A stretch of DNA of 64,000 bases from CAVRZY01 sp963725415 (GCA_963725415.1 CAVRZY010000161.1:46770-110769); one strand, 5' to 3'. Positions 1 through 9,369 are shown, counted from the stretch's first letter. A program made the numbers and translations. Notes: generated by a model from the sequence alone, not told the origin.

Positions 1-416
1 TCGACCGGCAGCAGGATGCCCAGCCGGTGGGGAACCGCGTAGTAGTTCTGCTGGCCGGGATCCAGCTCCAGCGAGTGGTCCAGCAACAGCACCTCCTCGA
101 CTTCCGGCCCGGGCTCAAAGGAATATTCGACGGCCGGCGGATCGCCGGTCATCCGCAGCTCGAATTCCATGCCCGGCTGGCATGAGAAGCGCAGCGCATC
201 GCCGCTCCGCGTAATCCCCTTGGCCGGCCGGCACTTGAGCGTGCGCTTGTCCTTCAGCACAACTCTCGGCGGATTCAGCGTCCAGACAACACCGCTACTC
301 TTATCGAGCAATCGCACGGAGGCATCGGGTTGCAGATCCAGCCGAAGCCCCCGGTTTTCCAAAGTCTCGGCTAGAAAAAGCAGGGCTGTAGTAAGCGATA
401 ACAGGAGCAGTCTCAC
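1..416 (-). CDS. Secreted protein of unknown function, N-terminal part (runs off the left edge)
   Basis: A GTG-initiated frame reads leftward to the window edge without a stop, giving about 138 residues. The first 17 or so residues (RLLLLSLTTALLFLAE) form a Sec-type signal peptide. The rest is beta-rich and hydrophilic, with stretches such as DKSSGVVWTLNPPRVVLKD and QQNYYAVPHRLGILLPV, which suggests an extracytoplasmic beta-sandwich or carbohydrate-active protein. I do not recognise the family. It lies 37 bp upstream of, and in the same direction away from, the hrpB stop region. The start is the only one that captures the signal peptide. Confidence 0.6.
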   Translation of the reverse strand, partial: MRLLLLSLTTALLFLAETLENRGLRLDLQPDASVRLLDKSSGVVWTLNPPRVVLKDKRTLKCRPAKGITRSGDALRFSCQPGMEFELRMTGDPPAVEYSFEPGPEVEEVLLLDHSLELDPGQQNYYAVPHRLGILLPV

Positions 417-453
417 GCCTAGATGTTACCGAATCCGGAGCCGGATCCGGCAG

Positions 454-2878
454 CTAGCGGCTAGCGGCTGGCTTCTCCGGCCACGCATGGCGCGGGTAGC
501 GGCGGCTCAACTCGCGGCGCACCTGCGGGTACAGCCGTTGCCAGAAGCCGGCCAGATCGGTGGTCATCTGCACCGGACGGTTGTTGGGCGCGAGCAGGTG
601 CACGACCACAGGCACCTTGCCACCGGCCACCCGCGGCGTCTCCTGGATCCCGAAGAACTCCTGAAGGCGCGCCGCGATCCAGGGGGTCTGGCCGCGGGCA
701 TAATGCACACGCACGCTCCGCCCGCTCGGCAGGCGCAGCCGTTCCGGAGCGCATTCATTCAGCAGCCGCGCGCCGCCCGCGGGCAGCCGCTGCTCGAGCG
801 TGCGCCACACACCGCCGGCACGCGACGCCGCCTCCACTTCGGCAAAGCTGCGAAGCCCCTGGCACAGCGACGCCAGCGCCGCCCGCGCGTCGTCCTCGCC
901 AAGCTGCGCCAGCGATGAGTGCTCGCTGGCAAAGGCCGCGCGCGCCAGGTACTGATCCAATGCCTCCACATCGACGAACCGGCCCAGGCCGGCCTCCAGC
1001 GCCCTCTGGACCAGCAGCCGCGAAGTCTCCTCGCCAGCGGGAGCTGCGCTCCGGCTCTCCTGGATGACCAGGCTGTCATAGAGCAGGGCGTTCACCCGTT
1101 CGACGCGTTCGCCCGTGCGGTTCCACTCGATCTGGCTGCGCTCGCTCACCCGCTCGGCGTACAGATCCAGCAGCCATTCCGGCTCGATGCCGCTGGCCAG
1201 CCGCACCAGCGGAACCGCGTGCTCGCTGCGCTCTTCGATATCCACAGCCACCAGGAACTCGTGAGTGCGAACCACGCTATCCGAAGAAAGCCGCGCCGAT
1301 CCGCCCGTCGCGAGCAGCAACTCGCCGCTCTCGCGTTGCCGCGCAACCCGGTCGGGGAAGGCCGTCAGAATCGCCAGCAGCAGGGCCTGTTCGGTGTTTC
1401 CCGCCTGCTGCCCCACGCGCGCCGCGCGCCGGATTTGCTGGAAGAGCTGCCGCGTCCGGGGCTCCCAGTCCGAGTCCAACAGCAGCAGCAGATCCGACGG
1501 CCCGGAGCGATCCGTGCCCACCGGCAGCCGCTCTCCGGAGCTCAACAGAGCCGCCAGCGCACAGCCGTCCTCGCTCGCCCCGCGCCGCTCGGCCTCGAAC
1601 ACCAGCCGCGCAAGCCGCGGGTGCAGAGGCAACCGCGCCATCCGCCGGCCCACCTCCGTCAGCGTTCCGGCGTGGTCCACCGCGCCCAACCTGCGCAGCA
1701 GTTCCGCGGCGCTGGCCAGCGCCGTTGCGGGCGGTGGCTTCGAGCCATTCCAGTTCGCTCGCGCCTCCTACGCCCAGCGCGCCCAGTGTCAGCACGACCT
1801 GCGAAAGCTCGCCCCGCTCAACCTCCGGAAGCTCCTGCGCCGGGCGGCGCTGGAAATCTTCCGCCGGGTAGAGGCGGATCGCGCGCCCCGGTCCCGTGCG
1901 GCCCGCGCGCCCGGCCCGCTGGTTGGCCGACGCCTTGCTGATCCGGGTTACTCTGAGCACCGGCAGTCCCGACCACGGCGATTGGCTCGCCATCCGCGCC
2001 AGGCCGCTGTCAATCACCGCGGTCACCCCTTCGATGGTCACCGAGCTCTCCGCTACGTTGGTCGATAGAATCACTTTGCGCCGCTCGGCGGGCAGCACCG
2101 CGCGGTCTTGCTCCTCCGCCGAGAGGTCGCCGTGCAGCGGCAGCAACAGAAGGTTCCAGCGCTCCGCCATGCCCAGGCACGCGCGCATAGCACGCCGGAT
2201 CTCCGCCGCCCCGGGAAGGAACACCAGCACGTCGCCATCAAGCCCTTCGCGAACCAGTTTCTCCAGCGCCGCAGCCACGTGTTGTTCCAACGCCTCCGCC
2301 GAAACCGGGGTATAGCGGATCGAGGTCTCAAACTGCCGGCCCGTCGAGCGAACCAGCGGGCAGTCGCCCAGAAACGCGCAGACCGGCGCGGCTTCCATGG
2401 TCGCCGACATCACTACCAACCGCAGATCCGGCCGCGCCATCTTCTGGAGTCGCCGCAGCAAAGCCAGGCACAGGTCTCCTTCCAGATGCCGCTCGTGGAA
2501 CTCGTCCAGCACCACGGCCGCTACGCCGTCCAGGCGCGGATCGGAGAGCAATCTGCGCGTGAGCACGCCTTCGGTCATGAATCGCAGGCGCGTATGCGGG
2601 CCGGCCACCTCCTCGAAGCGCACCTGGTAGCCCACCGTCTGGCCCAAACGCTCGCCCCTCTCGAAGGCCACCCGGCGCGCGGCCAGTCGCGTCGCCAGCC
2701 GCCGCGGCTCCAGCACCAGGATCTCTCGGCTGCCCGCAGCCAGCAAGGCCGGCGGAACGCGTGTCGTCTTCCCCGCCCCAGGCGGCGCTTCCACCACCAC
2801 GTTGCCACTGTTCCGCAGGCATCCCAGAATCTCGGGTATCAGCGCATCGATGGGCAGGGGCAGCATGGCTGGCGGCAC
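454..2878 (-). CDS. hrpB: ATP-dependent RNA helicase HrpB, interrupted by one frameshift
   Basis: DEAH-type superfamily 2 helicase of the HrpB family, assumed to be cytoplasmic. The N-terminal frame (2878 to about 1738) shows Walker A GAGKTT near residue 34, the box DEFH near residue 120, motif III SAT (VVMSATME), and motifs V and VI (NVAESSVTIEGV, NQRAGRAGRTGPG). The C-terminal frame, ending at 454, carries the HrpB-specific C-terminal region (LLNECAPERLRLPSG, NNRPVQMTTDLAGFW). The two halves are in different frames. One extra base near 1738 is enough to restore the expected WLEPPPATALASAAELL. Combined length of about 805 residues fits the family. Translation may begin at the second Met at 2866. 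Divergent from the aminotransferase, with a 47-bp gap. Probably one intact gene with a sequencing error, but a real lesion cannot be excluded. Confidence 0.85.
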
Positions 2879-2925
2879 AGCGGTCTGAAGGCGGACTCCG
2901 GTTCTTATCGGCTATCATCAATCTT

Positions 2926-4110
2926 ATGCCTGAATCGTATGCCCCATTGTGTCCCCCCAGGCGTCTGCTGATGGGACCCGGCCCCACCGTGGTTGAGCCC
3001 CGTGTTTACGAGGCCCTCGCCAAACCCATCGTCAGCCACGTGGATCCCTACTTTTACCAGGTCGCCGAAGATATTCGGAACATGCTCGGCCCGCTGTTCG
3101 GAACTCAGAACAAGTTCAAGATGGTGATCTCCGGAACCGGGTCGGCCGGCATGGAAGCTGCCATTGTCAACTTCACCGAGCCGGGCACGAAGTTTGCGGT
3201 CCTCGCCCACGGCTATTTCTGCGACCGTATCAGCGACATCGCCCGGCGGCAGGGCGCCCAGGTGGCGCGCCTCGAGAAACCCTGGGGAGAGACCTTCGGC
3301 GACGAGGAAGCCCGCCAGTTCATCCGCCGCGAGAAGCCGGAAATCGTGGCCTACGTCCAGGCAGAAACCTCCACCGGAACCTATCAACGCGGTGAAGCGA
3401 TCTGCGAGGCGGCGCACGAGTGCGGGGCGCTGGTCATCGCCGACTGCGTCACTTCCCTGGGGGGCATGCCGGTCCGGGTCGATGAAACCGGCATCGACAT
3501 CGCCTACAGTTGCTCGCAGAAGGGCTTAAGCTGCCCGCCCGGCCTGGCCCCCATCACGGTGTCTCCCCGCGCCATGGAGAAACTCCGCGCCCGCAGCACG
3601 CCGGTGCGCTCCTTCTACTGCGACTTGAAGCTTCTGGATGACTACTACGATGGCGCGCACCGCTACCATCACACCGCGCCCATCTCGATGTTCTATGCGC
3701 TGCGCGAGGCCCTCCTTATTTGCCTCGAGGAGGGCCCGGAGAGGCGCTGGGAACGCCACCGCCGCAATCACCTGGCCTTTGTAGCCGGTATTGAAGCCCT
3801 GGGCCTTCGCATGCACGTCCCCGAGCCCGCCAACCGCCTCTGGACGCTCAACACGCCCCGGGTGCCGGACGGAATCAACGATGCCAAAGTGCGCGCCCGT
3901 ATGCTCCAGGATTACGGCATCGAGATCCTGGGCGGCTTCGGACCCCTGGCCGGAAAGGTCTTTCGCATCGGGCTGATGGGAGCCTCATCTACCCAGGAGA
4001 ACGTGCTGTTGGCGCTGGAAGCCCTCCAAGCCGCGCTCGAAGCAGAAGGATACCAGCCCGCTGGCAACGCCCGCACCGCCGCCGAGCGCTTCTACGCGAC
4101 CGCCTGTTAA
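2926..4110 (+). CDS. PLP-dependent class V aminotransferase (serine-pyruvate / alanine-glyoxylate aminotransferase-like)
   Basis: A 394-residue fold-type I PLP enzyme. The start PHRASE GPGPTVVEPRVYEAL matches the N-terminal LxxGPGPxxxxxxV signature of the alanine-glyoxylate / serine-pyruvate branch. The Schiff-base lysine is Lys199 in SCSQKGLSCPPG. SGTGSAGMEAA near residue 68 forms the phosphate-binding helix, and IADCVTSLGG supplies the cofactor aspartate. The ATG at 2926 was chosen because it puts this signature at the N-terminus. The frame stays open further upstream, but that part is unlike the family. The amino donor and acceptor cannot be told from sequence. Glyoxylate or serine metabolism is likely from the family. 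Confidence 0.85.
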   Translation: MPESYAPLCPPRRLLMGPGPTVVEPRVYEALAKPIVSHVDPYFYQVAEDIRNMLGPLFGTQNKFKMVISGTGSAGMEAAIVNFTEPGTKFAVLAHGYFCDRISDIARRQGAQVARLEKPWGETFGDEEARQFIRREKPEIVAYVQAETSTGTYQRGEAICEAAHECGALVIADCVTSLGGMPVRVDETGIDIAYSCSQKGLSCPPGLAPITVSPRAMEKLRARSTPVRSFYCDLKLLDDYYDGAHRYHHTAPISMFYALREALLICLEEGPERRWERHRRNHLAFVAGIEALGLRMHVPEPANRLWTLNTPRVPDGINDAKVRARMLQDYGIEILGGFGPLAGKVFRIGLMGASSTQENVLLALEALQAALEAEGYQPAGNARTAAERFYATAC

Positions 4111-4119
4111 TTTCGCGCC

Positions 4120-4200
4120 AAGACGCAAAGTCCCCGCAAAGACCGCAAACAAAACCTATTCAATTTGTTCTTTGCGAGCTTTGCGAGACCTTTGCGTCTT
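4120..4200. repeat. Intergenic inverted repeat between convergent genes
   Basis: AAGACGCAAAG at 4120-4130 is the exact reverse complement of CTTTGCGTCTT at 4190-4200. Both arms are embedded in further GCAAAG/CTTTGCG words. It lies between the convergent aminotransferase and fabH genes, so it may act as a bidirectional terminator or be a member of a dispersed repeat family. The loop is about 59 nt. Confidence 0.55.
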
Positions 4201-4237
4201 TGCGTGAAACAACCAAGCAACCCGGTAAGCTCTGAGC

Positions 4238-5227
4238 CTAATACGCCCAGCGCCACAGGCTGGCCCCCACCGTGTAGCCTGCCCCCACCGCCGCGAACAG
4301 CACCAGGTCGCCTTTCTTGATCTTTCCGCCCTCGATCGCATCCCGGGTGGCCAGCGGGATTGAGCCGTTGGTCGTGTTTCCGTAGCGCTCGATGTTAATG
4401 ACCACCTGGTCTGAGTGGAGCCCCAGCCGGTCGGCGGTGGCGGTGATAATGCGGCGATTGGCCTGGTGCGGGATTAGCGCGGCTACATCCCGGGCCGTCA
4501 GGCGATTCCGTTCCAACAGGTCCCGGCAGACCTCGTACATCTTCCGAACCGCATACTTGAACACCTGCGGGCCGTCCTGATAGATATAGTGCTGCCGCTG
4601 CTGAACGGTCTCGATGGAGGCCGGCAGGCGGCTGCCACCGGCCGGCATCTTCAGGAATTCTGCTCCCGAGCCATCCATCTCGTTCAGGAAATCGATCAAC
4701 CCGCTCCCCTCCTGGTCCTCCCTTTCCACCAGCATGGCCCCCGCGGCGTCGCCAAACAGGATGCAGGTCGAGCGGTCCGTGTAATCGACAATCCGGGACA
4801 TCGTGTCGGCACCGATCACCAGCACCTTCTGGTGGGAACCAGCCACTACCAGTTGCGCCGCAGTCGTCAGACCATACAGGAAACTCGAGCAGGCAGCGAT
4901 CAGGTCGAAGCCCCAGGTCCCCTTGGCTCCGATCCGGTCCTGCACCAGGCACGCCGTCGAGGGAAAGATCATGTCTGGCGTCACGGTGCAAACCAGGATG
5001 GTGTCCAGCTCCGAGGCGCCAATCCCGCGCTGCTCCAGCGCCGCCTGGGCGGCTTCCACCGCCAGATCCGAAGTGGCCACTCCCGGATCGGCGATGTGCC
5101 GTTCGATAATACCCGTCCGCGCCACGATCCACTCGTGGTTGGTCTTCACCATCTTCTCCAGATCAAAATTGGTCAGCAGGCGCGGCGGCGCGTAGCACCC
5201 CAGCGCGCTGATTTTGGCCTTGGGCAC
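4238..5227 (-). CDS. fabH: 3-oxoacyl-ACP synthase III (KAS III)
   Basis: Condenses acyl-CoA with malonyl-ACP to start fatty-acid synthesis. Thiolase-fold protein of 329 residues, a normal length. The catalytic triad is visible: Cys113 in IAACSSFLYG, His in LIPHQANRR and Asn in YGNTTNGS. The GTG at 5227 is preferred over a TTG 24 bp upstream because GGAGG lies 5 nt before it, and the product then starts VPKAKISALG as in the family. Divergent from the SprT-like gene, with a 46-bp spacer. Confidence 0.93.
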   Translation of the reverse strand: MPKAKISALGCYAPPRLLTNFDLEKMVKTNHEWIVARTGIIERHIADPGVATSDLAVEAAQAALEQRGIGASELDTILVCTVTPDMIFPSTACLVQDRIGAKGTWGFDLIAACSSFLYGLTTAAQLVVAGSHQKVLVIGADTMSRIVDYTDRSTCILFGDAAGAMLVEREDQEGSGLIDFLNEMDGSGAEFLKMPAGGSRLPASIETVQQRQHYIYQDGPQVFKYAVRKMYEVCRDLLERNRLTARDVAALIPHQANRRIITATADRLGLHSDQVVINIERYGNTTNGSIPLATRDAIEGGKIKKGDLVLFAAVGAGYTVGASLWRWAY

Positions 5228-5273
5228 GAATCCTCCAGGTTTGAGATCCAAACCGAAACGACCCTAAACTGCT

Positions 5274-5999
5274 ATGGTAAAGTCTGCGAGGATGCAAGTC
5301 GAGCGCGCCCCGTTGTCCGGAACGCCCCAGCAGATCTGCGCCCGGGTCTTCCGCGCCTTGAAACCCCGCTCCCGGCCGCCGGGGATCGAAGTCCAGTTCT
5401 GCCAGTTTGCCAATCCCGACAGCTTTGCACAGATCGAGGAGGGCCGGCTTCGCCTGCGGATTACGGACCTGCTGGAGGGCGCTCCCGCATCCGTCCTGGA
5501 AGCCCTGGCCTACATCCTCCTCGGCAAGCTCTTCCGAAAGCCCGTGCCAGCCATCTACACCCACCGCTACCGGCTGTACTTCAACCGCCGGGACGTCCGG
5601 CGGAGCGTGCTGCTGCTGCGCCAGACCCGCGGCCGCAAGTTCATCTCCGGCCCCTGCGGCACCCACTACGACCTGGAAGAGGTCTTCGAGCGACTCAACC
5701 GCCAATACTTCGATGGCCTGCTGGGCCGCCCCTTGCTGGGCTGGAGCCGCCGCCGCTCCCGAACCAGCCTGGGCCACTACGATTTGTCACACAACGCCAT
5801 TATCATCAGCAGACTTCTCGACAGCCCCGTCGTGCCCCCTCCGGCCCTGGAGTACGTCCTGTTCCACGAGATGCTTCACTTGCGATATCCGGCACACCAT
5901 CACGGCGCCAGCCGGCAAGTCCATCCGCGCGAGTTTCGAGAAGCCGAGCGAGCCTACCCTCGGCTAAAGGAAGCGAAGGAACTACTCAAGAGAATCTGA
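5274..5999 (+). CDS. SprT-like zinc metalloprotease-domain protein
   Basis: A 241-residue protein with a C-terminal SprT-like region. The zinc motif HEMLH (HExxH) sits near residue 200 in LEYVLFHEMLHLRYP, and further histidines (HHHGASRQVH) could supply the third ligand. The region before it (DLEEVFERLNRQYFDGLL) is the helix that precedes the protease core in SprT/Wss1-type domains. The N-terminal 90 residues match nothing I know. An alternative ATG at 5292 lies closer to a GCGAGG ribosome-binding site. The substrate is unknown. The family includes DNA-protein crosslink proteases, but nothing here shows that role. Confidence 0.7.
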   Translation: MVKSARMQVERAPLSGTPQQICARVFRALKPRSRPPGIEVQFCQFANPDSFAQIEEGRLRLRITDLLEGAPASVLEALAYILLGKLFRKPVPAIYTHRYRLYFNRRDVRRSVLLLRQTRGRKFISGPCGTHYDLEEVFERLNRQYFDGLLGRPLLGWSRRRSRTSLGHYDLSHNAIIISRLLDSPVVPPPALEYVLFHEMLHLRYPAHHHGASRQVHPREFREAERAYPRLKEAKELLKRI

Positions 6000-6294
6000 A
6001 CTGCTGTCGCTGCATTTGTTTGCGGCTCGGGAAGATTCTGCGTGCGGGCCACTTTCGGTGTGGCTAGCCAATTGACGATTGAGGATTGGAGTGTCGCGCT
6101 GCGCCGGACACAGCAATCATCCCTTCCCCCGGGCACGGCCGGTCTCAGAGCAGGCGCCGCTCGCTGGGTCGTTCGGTTGCGGCTATGGCGCCCTGTGTAG
6201 AGTAACCCCCGCTGCTACCCTGACTGCTCGCGGCTCACCGGCGCGCCATACCGCCGCAGACCAGTGAACTCGCGGGCTACCTGCGGCGCCTCTG
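6000..6294. other. Intergenic region without a recognisable gene
   Basis: 295 bp between the SprT-like gene and the stop of the next gene. It contains one short CAATTGACGATTGAGGATTG stretch at 6068, resembling the TCAAT-rich repeats found later in the window. Open frames here are short and show no conserved motif. Confidence 0.4.
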
Positions 6295-6828
6295 TCAGGC
6301 GACAGAGCGCTCCACTCCGGCAGTGAGCTGCCGGAGTTGATTCCGCATGGACTCCAAAGCCGCCACCAGCCCACGGACATCCACTTTCCCGATGCCCATA
6401 GTCTGTAGGACCAACCCACAACGCACGGCTACCATGGCGTATCGGAAAACCAGCCTCTGCTTCAGTAAAGCCGAGGCCAAGTCCGGCTGGTCCTGCGGCG
6501 CGTGCAGCAGCAGGAACTTGGCGGCCGTGTACAGCCGATCAAAATCCTGCCCCAGGCAGCGCAGGTAGTGGCGGAAAATCCGCCTGCGCCCCGCTAGCAG
6601 CTTCTTGGAAATCTTCGGAGAAAAGCCGGGCTGGGCAGCCAAAAAATCATAGTCCTCATCGAAGAACAGCCTCTCCATGGGACGGTATTTCTCGATCGAG
6701 AATTGCCTGCACCATTCCAGGCTCGACTGCGCATCCCTTTGCGGCGAGATCAGGCGACGGAAGAGGAATACAAACCCCAACGCCGCCAGCACCACCAATG
6801 CGGCAGCCCCAAAAAGAGCATAATTCAT
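6295..6828 (-). CDS. Hypothetical single-pass membrane protein
   Basis: 177 residues. Residues 5-24 (LFGAAALVVLAALGFVFLFR) form one transmembrane helix, followed by a cytoplasmic-type helical domain. No catalytic motif was seen and the family is unknown to me. The ATG is supported by GGGAGGAG 4 nt upstream. It follows the 7-TM gene by 89 bp in the same direction and is likely co-transcribed with it. Confidence 0.7.
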   Translation of the reverse strand: MNYALFGAAALVVLAALGFVFLFRRLISPQRDAQSSLEWCRQFSIEKYRPMERLFFDEDYDFLAAQPGFSPKISKKLLAGRRRIFRHYLRCLGQDFDRLYTAAKFLLLHAPQDQPDLASALLKQRLVFRYAMVAVRCGLVLQTMGIGKVDVRGLVAALESMRNQLRQLTAGVERSVA

Positions 6829-6917
6829 TTAGCTCCTCCCTAACACCCCGTCCAGAATATAACAACTCCATAACCGGACGCAATCAGTGCATTTTTCAGA
6901 CAACGACACCCTCACTC

Positions 6918-7715
6918 TCATTTCCGAGCGGCCCGCAGGAGCGCCGAGTTGATGGCAGTCAACTGCTCTACCAGTTGCTCTCCCTCGTCCGGCCGCCAGC
7001 GCTGTCCTACCACCAAAGTTGCGCTTTCGCTCCTTCGATTCAGCAAGACAATCCACGCCACCAAGCAGCAAACCGTCACCGACATCAGCACCAGGTGCAC
7101 TGTGCTGGTGGCCTCGTTGCCGGCGATGTTCCTCACCACGAAGCCCATGGTCGTGCTCAAGAAGTAAACCGAATACACCACGCTGTACACTACAACATTT
7201 CGACTCAAGGGCACCGGATACCACACCAAAAAAGCCGTAATCAGAAGTAGAAAAATCGCCAGGCTGGAAACGATGCCTCGTTCAATTGCCGTAAAATACA
7301 GCAGGATAGGAAAACGTTCGGCCGGATTGCTCAAATCAGCCCACAGCGTCAACGCCGAGATCACGATCGACAGGCCCAGCGCTCCCATCAAGGTCCAGCG
7401 ACCCAATGTGGCGATGCCCTTGTAGTTACGCAGGACCAGGGAGTACAACTCCAGCACCACCAGGATGTATAAGACCCAGGCCAGCGGTTCAGTGACCATC
7501 CAGACCCAGCCGTAGGCGTTGGTGTTGTAAGGGAGCGAATACAACACCACTCCCCTCACGAACCGGTACGCTAAGTAACTGGAAAAAAAGGGGTAAATAC
7601 CCGCTAGGCGCTCGCCCCAGAGCTTCCACAGGAGAAGGCCGTAACTGATTAGACACACCACCCACAGCACCCTATGGGTGACAGTCAACACCGGCAATGC
7701 CAGGGCGAAAATCAC
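6918..7715 (-). CDS. Hypothetical 7-TM integral membrane protein
   Basis: 265 residues from a GTG start. About seven hydrophobic helices are spread from residue 3 to residue 225, and the C-terminal tail of about 40 residues is polar (RRSESATLVVGQRWRPDEGEQL). Such 7-TM proteins with a short cytoplasmic tail are frequent in Acidobacteriota, but their function is not known to me. No enzyme motif is visible. It lies 78 bp downstream of a 38-residue secreted peptide ORF in the same orientation and upstream of a single-TM protein. Peptide, 7-TM and TM proteins may form one small operon. Confidence 0.7.
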   Translation of the reverse strand: MIFALALPVLTVTHRVLWVVCLISYGLLLWKLWGERLAGIYPFFSSYLAYRFVRGVVLYSLPYNTNAYGWVWMVTEPLAWVLYILVVLELYSLVLRNYKGIATLGRWTLMGALGLSIVISALTLWADLSNPAERFPILLYFTAIERGIVSSLAIFLLLITAFLVWYPVPLSRNVVVYSVVYSVYFLSTTMGFVVRNIAGNEATSTVHLVLMSVTVCCLVAWIVLLNRRSESATLVVGQRWRPDEGEQLVEQLTAINSALLRAARK

Positions 7716-7793
7716 TATCCCGCCCTACAGTGTACCACTGGAGCGCCAGTCTTGATCTTGAAAATATGACCTAACTGGCCTGCCAATCCCGTC

Positions 7794-7910
7794 TTATCGG
7801 GACTCAGGGCAGGGGAAGCAGCCAGGAATGGGGTCGTACGACACCCGCACGCTGGCCACACCCACGGCCTGAACCAGCAGCAACGCCACAAACAACACTC
7901 TCAACAACAT
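7794..7910 (-). CDS. Small secreted peptide, 38 residues (putative)
   Basis: ATG at 7910, preceded by GAGGAGATTACCCA, a good ribosome-binding site. The N-terminal 20 or so residues (LLRVLFVALLLVQAVGVA) are a clear Sec-type signal sequence. The mature part is only about 18 residues and ends PIPGCFPCPESR, with a CxxC pair. The frame is short, so chance is possible, but the ribosome-binding site, signal sequence and position just before a 7-TM gene argue for a real product. Function unknown. Confidence 0.45.
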   Translation of the reverse strand: MLLRVLFVALLLVQAVGVASVRVSYDPIPGCFPCPESR

Positions 7911-7999
7911 TGGGTAATCTCCTCAGGATCTGGGGTTTTTTGCTGTATTTCAGGAACAGATTACTCCCATCCCGGCTCCAGTGCACGTTTTGGTCCAAA

Positions 8000-8019
8000 A
8001 TTTTCCGAATTCAGAACAA
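8000..8019. promoter_or_regulatory. Degenerate copy of the XRE-associated palindromic site
   Basis: Matches 17 of 20 positions of TTGTTCTGAATTCAGAACAA, the perfect palindrome at 9415-9434. The right half TTCAGAACAA is identical. It is centred about 67 bp upstream of the start point predicted from TAAAAT at 8065-8070, in front of the 8088-8552 gene. Inferred to be bound by the XRE/S24 regulator encoded at 8509-9351. Confidence 0.5.
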
Positions 8020-8087
8020 CTCCCCGGTCCCCGGTGCGGGTACCCACAGGCACCCCTTTTCGTGTAAAATGGGGAGCGTCGCCGCCC

Positions 8088-8552
8088 GTGAGGACGAACA
8101 GGAACTGGCCGAAGAGCACTCTGGACAGAGGAGCTACCGCCAACCTATGGCGGAATACCTTGCTCCAGATTCCCAGTGTCTTCGGTCGCCTGGTGTATCT
8201 GTGTTCCCTTCGGGATACCAACACCGGCGTATACCAGCACTATGGGCTGGCCCAGGTCTTTGGGGAAGCTGAGGCTGACCGCGCCCTCCGGGAGAGCCAC
8301 CAGAAGGCTTTTGCCGAGTGGCTGTGTTTCAATCTGGAGCAGCAGAAGGCCGATTTGGACCTCTACCTGTCAGGCCTGGGCAGTAACCGGCAGACCATCC
8401 TCGACACCTGGATCCGTCTGGCGCCCTACCGGAATCTGGTTCCTTCGACCGCCCGGGAGGTGGAACGCCGGCTCTATCTGGCGGATCTGGAGACCATCCT
8501 GGAGCTGCTCAAGAACGAATACGGCGTCGCTTCCCCTGATCCAGACGCATAG
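8088..8552 (+). CDS. Conserved hypothetical protein (helical, no known domain)
   Basis: 154 residues from a GTG with GGGGAG 12 nt upstream. The start is uncertain: an in-frame ATG at 8034 exists but would leave no room for a promoter behind the operator-like site. The core from LLQIPSVFGRLVYLCSL through YQHYGLAQVFGEAEADRAL to RRLYLADLETILELL has the look of a conserved all-helical family, with no catalytic motif. The last 44 bp overlap the convergent XRE gene tail to tail. The shared palindromic site suggests that its transcription is tied to that regulator. Function unknown. Confidence 0.65.
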   Translation: MRTNRNWPKSTLDRGATANLWRNTLLQIPSVFGRLVYLCSLRDTNTGVYQHYGLAQVFGEAEADRALRESHQKAFAEWLCFNLEQQKADLDLYLSGLGSNRQTILDTWIRLAPYRNLVPSTAREVERRLYLADLETILELLKNEYGVASPDPDA

Positions 8553-9351
8553 CCAGGCCCGTCACCTGTCCGATGATGTCGATTTCGTCCGGGTAGGAGT
8601 AAATTTCCGGATTGCACAAGGAAGTGGGATGCGGTTGCAGGACCAGATGATTCTCGGTGAGATTGCACCAGCAGCAGGCGAATCCTTTGCGGTGCTCGAA
8701 AAAGTAGATGGGCCGCTCGAACTCGTGCCCCCAGCCCGAGGTCAGGATCTTCCGCCGAGTTTCGTCAATCACGACGAAGGAGCCGGGTTGCAGGATGGGG
8801 TACATGGACCAGTCCTCGGTCCCCACGAAGCCGTAACGGTGGTTCTTCAGGTCCAGCCCGTTCAACAGCATCAGGGGCAGTCTGCCCCAGCGCTGGATCA
8901 TGCGGCTCAGATAGGTCGTTCGCCGCAGGTCCAGGCCGGGATCCAGCGACAGCGGGATCTGCACCTCCCCGTGGTCCTCCGGCAGGAAGCTCACCGGGTG
9001 CGTCCTTTCGATACTCACGCTCAAGCAATCCGCAGGCAGCGCCGAGACGTTGACGCCGTACCACTCCAGCACCTCGTTGATGTCCAGCCGGTAGATGGCG
9101 CACAGCGAGTACAGCCGGTAGAGGGTGGGAACCGTGCCCTTGTTCTCGATATCCGCCAGCCGGCTCAAGGCGATCACGAATTCGTCGTTCTTGTGCCGCT
9201 CGGCAATCCGCAGGCTGGCCTCCTCCACGTCCCGATAACGCAGGTTGAGGCGTTCTCGGGCCCGCTTGAGCCTCTGTCCAGGTTCCTCTATGATGCGTTC
9301 CTCTCTGGTCGAAGTCACGTAACCCGAGAGTGCGTCTGCGGCACGGGGCAA
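8509..9351 (-). CDS. XRE-type HTH transcriptional regulator with S24/LexA-like C-terminal domain
   Basis: 280 residues from a TTG start. GGAGG lies 6 nt before it and a promoter lies just upstream, which decides the start. The N-terminal helix-turn-helix runs about residues 25-95 (GQRLKRARERLNLRYRDVEEAS to RLADIENKGTVPTLYRLYSL). The C-terminal S24-like fold carries DWSMYPILQPGSFVVID, whose Ser-Met is the nucleophile position of LexA/CI-type peptidases. A clear partner lysine was not identified, so autocleavage is uncertain. The gene is convergent with the conserved hypothetical protein and divergent from ubiX. The palindrome at 9415-9434 lies about 61 bp upstream of its predicted start point, which would suit an activator or autoregulator. 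Confidence 0.78.
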   Translation of the reverse strand: MPRAADALSGYVTSTREERIIEEPGQRLKRARERLNLRYRDVEEASLRIAERHKNDEFVIALSRLADIENKGTVPTLYRLYSLCAIYRLDINEVLEWYGVNVSALPADCLSVSIERTHPVSFLPEDHGEVQIPLSLDPGLDLRRTTYLSRMIQRWGRLPLMLLNGLDLKNHRYGFVGTEDWSMYPILQPGSFVVIDETRRKILTSGWGHEFERPIYFFEHRKGFACCWCNLTENHLVLQPHPTSLCNPEIYSYPDEIDIIGQVTGLAMRLDQGKRRRIRS

Positions 9352-9369
9352 ACTTGTCCTCCGGTTCGA

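Noticed and set aside
6079..6419. Small open frames on both strands between the SprT-like gene and the next gene
   Set aside because: No ribosome-binding site, no conserved motif, and they overlap a better-supported gene or low-complexity GC sequence.
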